A stretch of DNA of 64,000 nucleotides, taken from B75-G9 sp964564905 (lineage in GTDB: Archaea > Hadarchaeota > Hadarchaeia > Hadarchaeales > Hadarchaeaceae). How positions within the stretch are numbered: position 1 is the first letter of the stretch; each line of letters starts with the position of its first letter. Positions 32,968-41,541 of the stretch are shown in pieces. The notes below the pieces were generated by a model that did no database searches, was not told the DNA's origin, and worked only from the letters and a program-made list of their open reading frames with translations. Location of the stretch: positions 1-64,000 of the forward strand of contig CAZMCI010000001.1 of the NCBI GenBank assembly GCA_964564905.1, given 5' to 3'. A program made the translations under genes and the position numbers.

Positions 32968-33428
32968 CAACAGATCCGGATTGTCTAAGAACGGAAGAAA
33001 TACTCAAAATCAACCAGGAACTCGCCAGACGGGACTTTCCATACACGGGGTCTGATGAATATCCAGTCAGAAAGGAAAAAATAGAACATTTGGTTAGAGC
33101 CGTCCCGTCCCGGAGCCCGATCGATGTCGCAGCATATTACCTTAAGAACTTGCCACTGCTTCAGCCTTTTCCCGACGGCAACCACCGGACCGCGCTAATC
33201 GCAGTAGAGATATTTTTGGAACGAAAAGGATATCGCTTTGACTACACCGAGGAAGAGGCGAATCAGCTAAGGAACCAGATGCTGAGCCTGCAGTTCAAGC
33301 TCTACGGCACTTACGAGGAGTTGCCGGAAGCGGTGACTGAAGAGCCTGACAATGAACTTTTCCGTCTGTGCCGCGATTTCATAAAAAAACACGCAATACG
33401 CGGCCGTCCCAAAACCCAGTCGAAGTAG
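32964..33428 (+). CDS. Fic/Doc-family protein with a substituted catalytic His
   Basis: 154 residues, GTG start. The Fic signature H-x-F-x-(D/E)-G-N-x-R reads QPFPDGNHRTA: the Asp, Gly, Asn and Arg are kept, but the first position is Gln, replacing the catalytic His. A preceding helix (AAYYLKNLPLL) and following helix (ALIAVEIFLERKGY) match the fold. With no His, AMPylation chemistry is doubtful; a Doc-like kinase, binding-only or decayed role is possible. Coupled to the upstream small gene. Confidence 0.8.
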   Translation: MTTDPDCLRTEEILKINQELARRDFPYTGSDEYPVRKEKIEHLVRAVPSRSPIDVAAYYLKNLPLLQPFPDGNHRTALIAVEIFLERKGYRFDYTEEEANQLRNQMLSLQFKLYGTYEELPEAVTEEPDNELFRLCRDFIKKHAIRGRPKTQSK

Positions 33429-33442
33429 GTTGTCTTGAATTT

Positions 33443-33470
33443 GGTGCGGCCGGCGGGTAGTGGATTTCAA
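33443..33470 (-). repeat. tRNA 3'-end fragment 3
   Basis: The minus strand reads TTGAAATCCACTACCC then GCCGGCCGCACCA. The acceptor 3' strand and CCA are intact and the T-arm part has decayed. It lies directly after the Fic gene and before the IS, in the same orientation as fragments 1 and 2. Confidence 0.6.
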
Positions 33471-33596
33471 TTCAAACTTATCAGACCAAATTCCCCTTAC
33501 GCGAATGATTTTAGTGGACTCTTGTAACGGGTCTCCGAATCTAACGCAAATATAATAACTGGGGGGGACATAAGTATTGAATTGGTTGAGATAGAT

Positions 33597-34419
33597 GCTG
33601 TTAACTTAGCACCTCCATCCACGTTCTGAAACCTCCTTCGCCGCCGCTCGGTGGCCAGCCTAACGACATGTGTTGCCTGCATTTGTTGTACCAAAAACAG
33701 AAAACCACGGCAAAGTTTTGAATCGTCTTCAATCGCTGGGTCGGGAAGTAGCAGTCAAACGCGCGCAACCTATCCTTGAACGTCTCGAACCAGCGCTCGA
33801 TGTGGTTGCGCTCTCCGCCGCACATCACGATGTGCTTCAGTCCAAGCCGCCGCGTCGGCCATCGGTACCAGGGACCACCATCGGTGATGATAACTGGCTT
33901 CCCCTTGCAGTAGCGAAGGCAGCGCTTGAGGAATCTCAGCGTATCGATGCTCTCCCGGTACTTTGTCGCCAGCAGATATACGATCTCGCGATTTTCGGGG
34001 TCTACGGCCCCAAAAACGTAAATCCAGCCGCTTTTCGTGCGGATCTTGGTCTCGTCGACGACGAGGCAGCGCCTCCGCCTCCGTCTGAACACACGTTCCT
34101 TCAGGACCTGTCCGAGTTTCTGGACCCACTTCCAGATCGCCACATGCGATACTCGTGCGCCCAAATCACGTAGGAGTTCCTTGAGCCTGCGGAGGCTGGA
34201 TCCTTGCGCGTAGAGATACGAGGTGAAGACTTTCACCTCCAGTGCCACGCGCTTGCGCACGAAAATGCTTTTTGTCTGTTGACCCAACAGACTACTTGGG
34301 GCCAGGTGGGTAAGGAACTCTTTGAGTTCCGACGACATTGGAAATCACCTCCTATGTGTCCCCCACCGCCCCAAATCCAGCAAAGAATATCTCTAGGAGG
34401 AAAATCTTAAGTTAACAGC
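33597..34419 (-). mobile_element. complete DDE insertion sequence, ~823 bp
   Basis: Terminal inverted repeats GCTGTTAACTTA (33597 onward) and its complement TAAGTTAACAGC (ending 34419) enclose one transposase gene whose stop codon lies in the repeat. I see no convincing target-site duplication: the flanks are ATAGAT and ATCCAT. The partial copy at 1-102 is nearly identical, so the element has moved recently. Confidence 0.85.
33601..34338 (-). CDS. IS6-like DDE transposase
   Basis: 245 residues. The N-terminal HTH region (LRRLKELLRDLGARVSHVAIWKWVQ) is followed by an RNase H-fold catalytic core with VVDETKI (D), IITDGGPWY (D) and ERNHIERWFETFKDR (E). The single-ORF layout and GWIYVFGAVDPENREIVYLLA segment resemble IS6-type enzymes. 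It appears intact: no frameshift or internal stop. Confidence 0.88.
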   Translation of the reverse strand: MSSELKEFLTHLAPSSLLGQQTKSIFVRKRVALEVKVFTSYLYAQGSSLRRLKELLRDLGARVSHVAIWKWVQKLGQVLKERVFRRRRRRCLVVDETKIRTKSGWIYVFGAVDPENREIVYLLATKYRESIDTLRFLKRCLRYCKGKPVIITDGGPWYRWPTRRLGLKHIVMCGGERNHIERWFETFKDRLRAFDCYFPTQRLKTIQNFAVVFCFWYNKCRQHMSLGWPPSGGEGGFRTWMEVLS

Positions 34420-34476
34420 ATCCATTTAGAAGGTAAAATAAAGTAATTGCACATCTTATAAACAATAGAGATAAAG

Positions 34477-35331
34477 ATGTCGAAATCCCCCGTTACATTC
34501 TCGGTACTGTTACCATCCTCCCTCGTCGCAGATGCTCCAGACCTTCGCCAGAAAACTGTCAAAGTTGGATCAGTGGGGCGCGCACTTGCCATCTTCGGTG
34601 TTGATAAAGTTTGCATTTACAACGACGATGACCCCTACACAAAAAACCAAACTATCGAGGCAAAGCTAATTGCTTCTCTTCTGCGCTACATGGAAACGCC
34701 CCAATACCTGCGCAAGCTCCTTTTCTCTCGCACGAAAGAACTACGATATGCCGGTCTGTTGCCCCCTCTCCGTACACCCCACCATCCACTGGATGGAGAA
34801 AAAACTAAGCCTGGAGATCTGCGGGAGGGTGTGGTCACTCAGAGCGGTGAAAGTGGTAGTCTCGTGGAGATGGGTCTTCGGGAAAAAGGCATAACCAGGA
34901 AAAGACTGCGGAGCGGATGTCGTTTAACGGTCAAATTGGGCAAAAGATTGGGAGATGGAAGGGTGGAGGTCAGCCAGGTCTCCAAAGAAGATGTGAGGGA
35001 ATATTGGGGGTATGAAGTGCTGACCGCTAACAGCCTCAGAGAGGGCTTAAATCGGCTCGATATAGACTACAAAATAGGAACCTCCAGACACGGCAGAAAT
35101 TTATATGAGGCCGTGAGGGGTATAAAAGAAAGCAGCCCCAAAAGCGTGGGGGTGGCCTTCGGGGGACCGTATGCCGGTCTCTTCGAGATCTGCAGGCGTC
35201 AGGGCGTCGATATTGAAGAGCTCTTCGACGCTGTGGTGAACACGATCCCCGGACAGAGGACCGCGACGGTTAGGACCGAGGAGGCACTCATGGCCACGCT
35301 TTCGGTGCTGAACGCGCTCATAGGGGAATAA
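34477..35331 (+). CDS. SPOUT-family RNA methyltransferase
   Basis: 284 residues, N-terminal SPOUT half (VTFSVLLPSSLVADAPDLRQKTVKVG, VCIYNDDD), an OB-like insert (GDLREGVVTQSGESGSLVEMGL) and the C-terminal knot with VGVAFGGPYAGLFEI and VNTIPGQRTATVRTEEALMATLSVLN. This family is typically found just upstream of rpl3 in archaea, as here (2-nt gap). A role in rRNA uridine or pseudouridine methylation is inferred from the family. Confidence 0.88.
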   Translation: MSKSPVTFSVLLPSSLVADAPDLRQKTVKVGSVGRALAIFGVDKVCIYNDDDPYTKNQTIEAKLIASLLRYMETPQYLRKLLFSRTKELRYAGLLPPLRTPHHPLDGEKTKPGDLREGVVTQSGESGSLVEMGLREKGITRKRLRSGCRLTVKLGKRLGDGRVEVSQVSKEDVREYWGYEVLTANSLREGLNRLDIDYKIGTSRHGRNLYEAVRGIKESSPKSVGVAFGGPYAGLFEICRRQGVDIEELFDAVVNTIPGQRTATVRTEEALMATLSVLNALIGE

Positions 35332-35333
35332 AA

Positions 35334-36344
35334 ATGGGAAGGCGAAAACATCGTCCGAGGCGGGGCTCGCTCGCTTACATGCCACGCGTGCGGGCTCCGA
35401 GGCCAGTGGCCCAGGTGCGGGCTTGGCCAGCGGAAGCAAGGCTCGGTCTCCAGGGTGTGGCCGGATACAAAGCAGGAATGACCCAGCTTTTCATGATAGA
35501 TGACCATAAGCACAGCATGACCGCAGGCCAGGAAATATGTGTTCCGGCGACCGTGATCGAGACCCCGCCTCTCTTCGTGTGCGCGATCCGTCTTTACGTT
35601 TCGACCTCACGTGGATTGACTACGGCGTCTGAGGTCTGGACCAGCGATCTTCCGCGAGAACTTTCACGGGTGATAAAACTCCCAAAGAAGTATGACGCGC
35701 AAAAGAGGATGGAACAGGTGGAGAAATGGATCAAGGAAAGCAAAGTGACAGATATTCGCGTTATAGCGTGTACCCAGCCGAAGATGACCAACCTTCCAAA
35801 GAAAAAACCAGATCTTATCGAAATCAGGGTGAGTGGAAGTTCAGTGGAAGAACGATGGAACTATTCCAAAGGAATTCTCGGAAAACAGGTGCGGGTCTCC
35901 GACGTGTTCAAAGAAGGGGAGTATGCGGACGTGCTTGCGATAACCAAGGGTAAGGGGTTCCAGGGTCCCGTCAAACGCTGGGGGATAAAAATTTTGCCCA
36001 GGAAAACAGAGGGCGGCCGCCGACAGGTTGGGACTTTGGGTCCTTGGTCTCCCGCGAGGGTAATGTGGACCGTCCCGGCAGCCGGACAGATGGGTTATCA
36101 CCAGCGAACCGAGTTCAACAAACGGATCCTGAAAATCGGCAGCGACGGTAAGGAAATCACTCCTAAAGGAGATTTTCTCCGATATGGTCCGGTTAGAAGC
36201 GAGTTTGTGGTGCTGGCTGGCTCGGTTCCAGGTCCAACAAAGCGTCTGATACAGCTCAGACGTCCCGTGAGACCCAGACCGACTCTTCCCACATCGCCAC
36301 CATCTGTCACCCATGTGGCTCTCTCTTCCCACCAAGGTGTGTGA
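35334..36344 (+). CDS. rpl3: 50S ribosomal protein L3
   Basis: 336 residues, archaeal/eukaryotic-size L3. The basic start MGRRKHRPRRGSLAYMPR, AGYKAGMTQLFMID, GKGFQGPVKRWGIKILPRK, and WTVPAAGQMGYHQRTEFNKRILKIG are the conserved blocks that reach the peptidyl transferase centre. First ribosomal gene of the superoperon, 2 nt after the SPOUT gene. Confidence 0.97.
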   Translation: MGRRKHRPRRGSLAYMPRVRAPRPVAQVRAWPAEARLGLQGVAGYKAGMTQLFMIDDHKHSMTAGQEICVPATVIETPPLFVCAIRLYVSTSRGLTTASEVWTSDLPRELSRVIKLPKKYDAQKRMEQVEKWIKESKVTDIRVIACTQPKMTNLPKKKPDLIEIRVSGSSVEERWNYSKGILGKQVRVSDVFKEGEYADVLAITKGKGFQGPVKRWGIKILPRKTEGGRRQVGTLGPWSPARVMWTVPAAGQMGYHQRTEFNKRILKIGSDGKEITPKGDFLRYGPVRSEFVVLAGSVPGPTKRLIQLRRPVRPRPTLPTSPPSVTHVALSSHQGV

Positions 36345-36346
36345 AC

Positions 36347-37129
36347 ATGAAGGCTCATATTTTTTCGCTGGATGGAAAACCCTTTGAGGAGATTGAGCTT
36401 CCTCCGGTGTTTGACACAGAGCTCAGACCAGATGTGATAAAACGGGCTGTTCTCGCCGCTCAAACCGCTAGATTGCAGCCTTGGGGGGCAAATGTCATGG
36501 CCGGAAAAAGAACGTCCGCGGAAACCTGGGGTAAAGGGTTTGGTGTATCCAGGACCAGAAGGGTAAAAGGGACCAGATACCCAGCTGCCGGGAGGGGTGC
36601 ATTTTCACCCCATACGGTGGGTGGGAGAAGGGCTCACCCTCCAAAGGTGGAGAAAGTCCTGAGAGAACGCATAAACAGAAAAGAACGCCGGCTTGCAATT
36701 CGTTCCGCCATCGCTGCCACAAAGGAGAAAAAACTGGTTTCCAGCCGGGGCCACGTGGTCGATGGTGTGGTTGGGATCCCAGTGATCGTTACCGACGAGT
36801 TCGAGAAACTGGGAAAGGCCAGCGATGTTCGTGAGGTCATAAAAAAGCTTGGTTTGTGGGATGATATCGAGCGCGTTAGGGAGAGCAAACGAATTCGGGC
36901 CGGACGCGGCAAGGTACGCGGAAGAAAGTATAAAGAGGCGGTGGGGCCTCTCTTGGTGGTAAGCGAAGACGGAGGGATACTTAGGGGAGCGAGGAACCTC
37001 CCTGGTGTGGAGGTGGTAAAAGTCTCCGAACTTAATGCTGAAATACTTGCCCCCGGCGGTAGACCCGGGCGCCTTACCCTGTGGACCAGGGGAGCCATTC
37101 AGAAACTGGCAGAGGGATTGTTTTCATGA
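36347..37129 (+). CDS. rpl4: 50S ribosomal protein L4
   Basis: 260 residues from ATG 36347. The long extended loop GFGVSRTRRVKGTRYPAAGRG and FSPHTVGGRRAHPPK, followed by the globular domain with IPVIVTDEFEKLGKASDV and VKVSELNAEILAPGG, matches archaeal L4. The loop lines the exit tunnel. Its TGA overlaps the L23 start (ATGA). Confidence 0.97.
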   Translation: MKAHIFSLDGKPFEEIELPPVFDTELRPDVIKRAVLAAQTARLQPWGANVMAGKRTSAETWGKGFGVSRTRRVKGTRYPAAGRGAFSPHTVGGRRAHPPKVEKVLRERINRKERRLAIRSAIAATKEKKLVSSRGHVVDGVVGIPVIVTDEFEKLGKASDVREVIKKLGLWDDIERVRESKRIRAGRGKVRGRKYKEAVGPLLVVSEDGGILRGARNLPGVEVVKVSELNAEILAPGGRPGRLTLWTRGAIQKLAEGLFS

Positions 37130-37389
37130 AGGATCCACATAAGGTGTTGCTCTACCCCCAAGCTACGGAAAAAGCCGTTAAGATGATCGAGTCCGAGAAC
37201 AAACTCATCTTCATCGTGGATCGGGAAGCCACCAGGGCTGACGTCAAACATGCCGTGGAAACGCTTTTTGATGTGAAAGTGGACAACGTGAAGGTGGGGA
37301 TAACCCCCGATGGACGAAAACGTGCCTATGTAAAACTCGCACCCGAGTTCATGGCGGATGAAATAGCGGCCAAGTTGGGGATGATCTAA
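37126..37389 (+). CDS. rpl23: 50S ribosomal protein L23
   Basis: 87 residues from ATG 37126, in an ATGA overlap with rpl4. The blocks LLYPQATEKAVKMIESENKLIF and VKHAVETLFDVKVDNV are typical. L23 forms the docking site for SRP and the translocon near the tunnel exit. Confidence 0.96.
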   Translation: MKDPHKVLLYPQATEKAVKMIESENKLIFIVDREATRADVKHAVETLFDVKVDNVKVGITPDGRKRAYVKLAPEFMADEIAAKLGMI

Positions 37390-38097
37390 ATGGGGAAGCG
37401 TGTCAGAGCACAGCGCCTCGGGAAGGGTTCGCCCACCTATCGGGCGAAGTCTTGGAGGAGAGTGGGAGAGGTGAAGTTACCTCCGCTGGACGCGCCTGGT
37501 GAGGCTGTGGTGGTCGACCTACTCAACGATCCTGGGAGAAGTGCTCCAGTTGCTGTGGTCAGATACGGGGATGGGCAGGAGCGTTTGGTTCTCGCTCCGG
37601 CGGGTATAAAGGTGGGAGACAGGATATCGGCAGGTATCTCGGCCCCAATTAAACTAGGAAACACATTGACGTTGGCGGAGATCCCGGAGGGGACCTCAAT
37701 TCACAATATCGAGTCCAGGCCTGGAGGAGGTGGACAGTTTGTGAGGTCCTCGGGAACCTATGCCACCTTGATCGCTCATGACGTCGGTCGTGCGATCGTC
37801 CAGCTTCCCTCCGGAGAGATAAAGGATTTTGATCCCCGCTGTCGTGCCACAATAGGAGCGGTGGCTGGAGGAGGTCGACTGGACAAACCACTAATCAAGG
37901 CTGGAAAACGCCATCACATCATGCTTTCAAGGGGGAAACCTTATCCCCACGTGCGGGGGGTGGCGATGAACGTTGTCGATCACCCTTTTGGGGGGGGACG
38001 TGGAAAACATGCTGGGAGGCCCAAGACAATCAAGAGGGGAGCGCCGCCGGGACAAAAGGTGGGATTAATAGCAGCGAGAAGGACAGGTGAGAGGTAA
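37390..38097 (+). CDS. rpl2: 50S ribosomal protein L2
   Basis: 235 residues, archaeal type. RVRAQRLGKGSPTYRAKSWR at the N-terminus, IESRPGGGGQFVRSSGTYA, and the catalytic-centre-proximal loop RGVAMNVVDHPFGGGRGKH are intact. ATG starts right after the L23 stop. Confidence 0.97.
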   Translation: MGKRVRAQRLGKGSPTYRAKSWRRVGEVKLPPLDAPGEAVVVDLLNDPGRSAPVAVVRYGDGQERLVLAPAGIKVGDRISAGISAPIKLGNTLTLAEIPEGTSIHNIESRPGGGGQFVRSSGTYATLIAHDVGRAIVQLPSGEIKDFDPRCRATIGAVAGGGRLDKPLIKAGKRHHIMLSRGKPYPHVRGVAMNVVDHPFGGGRGKHAGRPKTIKRGAPPGQKVGLIAARRTGER

Positions 38098-38101
38098 TCT
38101 C

Positions 38102-38497
38102 ATGCCGAAAAAATTCACTTACCGAGGGTTCACACTGGAGGAACTTCAGAAGCTTTCATTGGATGAGTTCGCGAAGCTCCTGCCGGCGAGGCAGAGACGT
38201 TCGTTGGAGAGAGGATTTACTCCCAGAGAAAAGAAGCTGCTCGAGCGGATAAGAAAGCTCCGGGAAGCGGGAAAAGATGGACCCATCCGCACCCATTGCA
38301 GGGAGATGATCATACTTCCAGAGATGGTGGGCCTGAGATTTGCCGTCCACAATGGAAAGGAATTCGTTAACGTTGAGGTTAAACCCGAAATGATCGGGCA
38401 TCGGTTGGGAGAATTTTCCATAACCCGGAAAAAAGTCACCCACGGAACGCCTGGGATAGGTGCGACCAGAAGCTCTCTCTACGTACCGTTGAAGTGA
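38102..38497 (+). CDS. rps19: 30S ribosomal protein S19
   Basis: 131 residues from ATG 38102. FTYRGFTLEELQKLSLDEF is the archaeal N-terminus. The core has IRTHCREMIILPEMVGLRF, VHNGKEFVNVEVKPEMIGH and KVTHGTPGIGATRSS, contacting the 16S rRNA head. Confidence 0.96.
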   Translation: MPKKFTYRGFTLEELQKLSLDEFAKLLPARQRRSLERGFTPREKKLLERIRKLREAGKDGPIRTHCREMIILPEMVGLRFAVHNGKEFVNVEVKPEMIGHRLGEFSITRKKVTHGTPGIGATRSSLYVPLK

Positions 38498-38503
38498 TCT
38501 ACG

Positions 38504-38956
38504 ATGCCAAAGTTCGGTTATTCCACCAAGGTTGAGGGTCCATGCGGAAAAGCCTTCGGAAGAGAGATGAGGATCTCCCCGAAACATGCGATGGAGGTCT
38601 GCCGAGCGATACGTAATATGCACCTTGCCGCCGCCAAGGAATACCTCGAGGATGTTCAGAAAAAGAAAAGAGCTGTTCCCTTCATGCGCCACCGAAAAAA
38701 ACTTGCTCACAGGAAAGGAGTGGGTGGCAGCGGGCAGTACCCGGTCAAAGCCGCACGGGAGATCCTGAAGGTACTAAAAAACGCCGAGGCGAACGCGAGC
38801 TATAAAGGCCTAGACACGGAAAAGCTCAGGATAGTCCATGCGAGCGCCTATAAGGGGATCACCATTCCCGGGATTTTGCCGAGAGCGTTTGGTCGAGCGA
38901 CCCCTCACAACAAGCCGCTTACAAATGTTGAGATAATCTTGAAGGAGGTTCCATGA
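38504..38956 (+). CDS. rpl22: 50S ribosomal protein L22
   Basis: 150 residues. EMRISPKHAMEVCRAIRNM, VPFMRHRKKLAHRKG, and the tunnel hairpin region GRATPHNKPLTNVEIIL match archaeal L22 (L17e). It overlaps the S3 start by 4 nt. Confidence 0.96.
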   Translation: MPKFGYSTKVEGPCGKAFGREMRISPKHAMEVCRAIRNMHLAAAKEYLEDVQKKKRAVPFMRHRKKLAHRKGVGGSGQYPVKAAREILKVLKNAEANASYKGLDTEKLRIVHASAYKGITIPGILPRAFGRATPHNKPLTNVEIILKEVP

Positions 38957-39642
38957 TGCCGGTTGAGCGGACTTTCATAAAGCGTGGGTTGAAACGGGTT
39001 GAACTTGAGGCGTTTCTTGTTCGGGAGCTAGGGCAGGCAGGTTATGGTGGAGTGGACGTAAGGCGCGTGCCGACGGGAACCCGCGTCACGCTCTATGTGG
39101 ACAGGCCGGGCATGGTGATAGGGCGCAAGGGAAGAAGCATAAAACTGCTCACCGAAGAGCTTGAGAAGGGATTTGGGCTGGAAAACCCCCAGATAGAGGT
39201 GGTGGAGATACCAAAGCCTGAACTCTCCGGTCCGATAATGGCAAAGCGTATTGCTTTCGCTCTGGAGCGCGGGGTGAGCGCAAGGAGGATCGGTCACATC
39301 ATGACCCGTAGGATAATGGAAGCCGGTGCTCGAGGAGTCGAGATAACGATCTCCGGGAGGATAGCTGGGGAGCGTTCCAGAAGAGAACGATTTTATAAGG
39401 GTTATATAAGCAAAGCTGGAGAACCGGCGGAGAAACTCGTAAGTCACGGATATGCTGAGGCGAAGCTGAAACCCGGCGTTGCAGGAGTGAAGGTTAGCAT
39501 AATGCCCCCAGATGTGCCGCTCCCCGACGAAATTAAGACGGAGGAAGAGGCAAAACCTGTGGAGCCCGCGGGTTCCGTGACCGCCCGGGAGGAAACCGAA
39601 AGCCGGGCCGAGGAGGGAGGAAAAGAAGATGGGGATACTTAG
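38953..39642 (+). CDS. rps3: 30S ribosomal protein S3
   Basis: 229 residues (ATG 38953 or the adjacent 38956). The type II KH domain has DRPGMVIGRKGRSIKLLTEEL. The second domain has GRIAGERSRRERFYKGYI. The tail is acidic (EEAKPVEPAGSVTAREE). It overlaps rpl29 by 14 nt. Confidence 0.96.
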   Translation: MMPVERTFIKRGLKRVELEAFLVRELGQAGYGGVDVRRVPTGTRVTLYVDRPGMVIGRKGRSIKLLTEELEKGFGLENPQIEVVEIPKPELSGPIMAKRIAFALERGVSARRIGHIMTRRIMEAGARGVEITISGRIAGERSRRERFYKGYISKAGEPAEKLVSHGYAEAKLKPGVAGVKVSIMPPDVPLPDEIKTEEEAKPVEPAGSVTAREETESRAEEGGKEDGDT

Positions 39643-39832
39643 AGCTGAGGAGATCAGGGGAATGAGTCGGGAGGAAATGATCGAAAAACTCAAAGAGCTT
39701 CGGGGTGAGCTGGCCCGGACGCGAGCGACGGCGGCCGCGGGCGGATCGCTTGAGAACCCGGCTAAGATCCGGGAACTCAAGCGTGCCATAGCGAGAATAC
39801 TTACGGTAATGAAGGAAAAAGGAGGTGCATGA
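39629..39832 (+). CDS. rpl29: 50S ribosomal protein L29
   Basis: 67 residues, two-helix L29 fold. ILRAEEIRGMSREEMIEKLKE and RELKRAIARILTVMKEK are diagnostic. Both ends overlap the neighbouring genes. Confidence 0.95.
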   Translation: MGILRAEEIRGMSREEMIEKLKELRGELARTRATAAAGGSLENPAKIRELKRAIARILTVMKEKGGA

Positions 39833-40143
39833 GCGCGCAGGAGATTTGCAAGGTCTGTGGGTTGCCCAAGGAGCTCTGCGTCTGCCAGGAGATCTCGCGC
39901 GAGCAGCAGCGGATAAGTGTGTACTCGATGAAACGAAAGTTCGGCAAGGTCGTGACCATTATAGAGGGACTGGACGAAAAGCAGGTGAACCTGAAGGATC
40001 TCACGAAAGACCTTAAATCAAAACTTGCGTGTGGCGGAACCTCGAAGGAAGGACGCATAGAGCTTCAGGGTGACCACAAAACACGCGTGAAGGAAGTGCT
40101 GGTCGGGATGGGATTCTCCCAGAACATGATCGATGTGAGATAA
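39829..40143 (+). CDS. translation initiation factor aIF1 (SUI1)
   Basis: 104 residues. An N-terminal CKVCGLPKELCVC zinc-like motif, then the SUI1 fold: GKVVTIIEGLDEKQVNLK, LKSKLACGGTSKEGRIELQGDH and VKEVLVGMGFSQ. It monitors start codon fidelity. It lies in its usual place between rpl29 and the RNase P gene. Confidence 0.95.
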   Translation: MSAQEICKVCGLPKELCVCQEISREQQRISVYSMKRKFGKVVTIIEGLDEKQVNLKDLTKDLKSKLACGGTSKEGRIELQGDHKTRVKEVLVGMGFSQNMIDVR

Positions 40144-40157
40144 AAAAGGTGGCAAAA

Positions 40158-40424
40158 ATGGCCGTAAAGCGGAAGTTGCTCAGGCAGGGACTTATCGGGC
40201 TCGAGGCGGAGGTCGTCCACAGTTCGGATCCTACCCTCCTAGGTCTCTCCGGAAAGATAGTGGACGAAACACGTAATATGGTGGTGATAGAGCATGAAGG
40301 GAAAACTAAAAAAATCCAAAAGTCCATTTCAACATTCATCTTGAGAGGACCCGATGGTGAGACGATGAACGTGAACGGAAAGGAGTTGGTCGGACGGCCC
40401 GAAGCGCAGATCCAGAAGAGGTGA
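40158..40424 (+). CDS. rnp1: ribonuclease P protein component 1 (Rpp29/Pop4)
   Basis: 88 residues from ATG 40158 preceded by AGGTGG (GTG 40149 is an alternative). The Sm-like barrel has LIGLEAEVVHSSDPTLLGLSG, VVIEHEGKTKKIQK and FILRGPDGETMNVNGKELVGRPE. It is a protein subunit of the tRNA 5'-processing RNase P. Confidence 0.95.
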   Translation: MAVKRKLLRQGLIGLEAEVVHSSDPTLLGLSGKIVDETRNMVVIEHEGKTKKIQKSISTFILRGPDGETMNVNGKELVGRPEAQIQKR

Positions 40425-40428
40425 GCTC

Positions 40429-40746
40429 ATGGTGGGCATGGGGATAAAACCGCCTGAGGAAAAATGCTCGGACGAACGATGTCCATTTCACGGAAAGTTA
40501 TCGGTCAGGGGACGGGTGTTTGAAGGAGTGGTAGTAAGCGACAAGATGGCCAAGACGGTCACCGTGAAACTCGAGCGCATGCATAAAATACCGAAATATG
40601 AAAGGTACGAGCGTCGTACTTCCAAGTTCCACGTCCATAATCCCCCCTGCATATCGGCGAAGGTAGGAGACAGGGTGAGGTTTATGGAGTGCCGGAGATT
40701 GAGCAAGACCAAGGCATTCGTGGTCGTACAAAAGCTGGAGGGATAA
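40429..40746 (+). CDS. rps17: 30S ribosomal protein S17
   Basis: 105 residues. The archaeal N-terminal extension with CSDERCPFHG precedes the OB-fold: GRVFEGVVVSDKMAKTVTVK, YERYERRTSKFHVHNPPC and GDRVRFMECRRLSKTKAFVV. Confidence 0.95.
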   Translation: MVGMGIKPPEEKCSDERCPFHGKLSVRGRVFEGVVVSDKMAKTVTVKLERMHKIPKYERYERRTSKFHVHNPPCISAKVGDRVRFMECRRLSKTKAFVVVQKLEG

Positions 40747-40749
40747 AAA

Positions 40750-41175
40750 ATGGGTAAGAAAGGTGCGGGTACCTCGATAGGAGTTTCTCCGGTGACTCCT
40801 GTTAGAGTCATCCCGGTCAACGCACGGCTCACTTGTGCCGACAACACGGGAGCTAGGGAGATCCAGATCGTGAGCGTGATGGGCTACAGGGGCAGACGGG
40901 CCCGCATGGCTCGGGCTGGCGTTGGAGATCGGATAGTTGCTTCCGTGAAAAAAGGAACACCAGAACTTCGGTCACAGCTGGTTCAGGCCGTCATCATAAG
41001 GCAGACAAAGGAGTACCGTCGCATGGATGGAATGCGCATAAAATTTGAGGATAACGCGGCCGTCCTGATCACCCCTGATGCCGCCCCTCGGGGCTCCGAG
41101 ATAAAAGGCCCCATGGCCAGAGAGGCCGCGGAAAGGTGGCCAAGAGTTGCCGGAATAGCTTCGGTTGTGGTGTAA
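40750..41175 (+). CDS. rpl14: 50S ribosomal protein L14
   Basis: 141 residues. VNARLTCADNTGAREIQIVSV, GDRIVASVKKGTPELRSQLV, and the C-terminal IKGPMAREAAERWPRVAGIAS are typical of archaeal L14 (L23e). Confidence 0.96.
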   Translation: MGKKGAGTSIGVSPVTPVRVIPVNARLTCADNTGAREIQIVSVMGYRGRRARMARAGVGDRIVASVKKGTPELRSQLVQAVIIRQTKEYRRMDGMRIKFEDNAAVLITPDAAPRGSEIKGPMAREAAERWPRVAGIASVVV

Positions 41176-41178
41176 GGC

Positions 41179-41541
41179 ATGGCGACCAAACAGCCCCGGA
41201 AACAGCGTTTGCGCAGGTTTTCTGCCCCACTTCATTCCCGCCACAAGCATCTTTCAGCTCCACTTAGCCGGGAACTCAGGGAAAAATACAAAACACGTTC
41301 GCTTCCGGTCAGGAAAGGTGATCGCGTCCGCGTGCTCACCGGGGACTTTAAAAAACTTGAAGGCGACATCGTGGAGGTCGACATGAAACGGGGCTTTATC
41401 CAGGTAGAAGGAGGGGCCGTGACAAAAGCGGACGGCACGCAGGTTCCGAGGATGATCCACCCCTCAAATGTTTTATTGTTGAGGCTGGCTGAAGACAAGG
41501 AACGTGCGCGTGTCCTGGAAAGGAGGTCTGGAAGTGGCTAG
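41179..41541 (+). CDS. rpl24: 50S ribosomal protein L24
   Basis: 120 residues, L26e-like archaeal form. PRKQRLRRFSAPLHSRHKHL, PLSRELREKYKTRSLPVRKG and the KOW motif GDRVRVLTGDFKKLEGDIVE are present. It overlaps rps4e by 8 nt. Confidence 0.96.
   Translation: MATKQPRKQRLRRFSAPLHSRHKHLSAPLSRELREKYKTRSLPVRKGDRVRVLTGDFKKLEGDIVEVDMKRGFIQVEGGAVTKADGTQVPRMIHPSNVLLLRLAEDKERARVLERRSGSG

Noticed and set aside
31426..33470. Functional tRNA genes in the island
   Set aside because: Only the 3' third of each tRNA is present; no D arm or anticodon arm can be formed.
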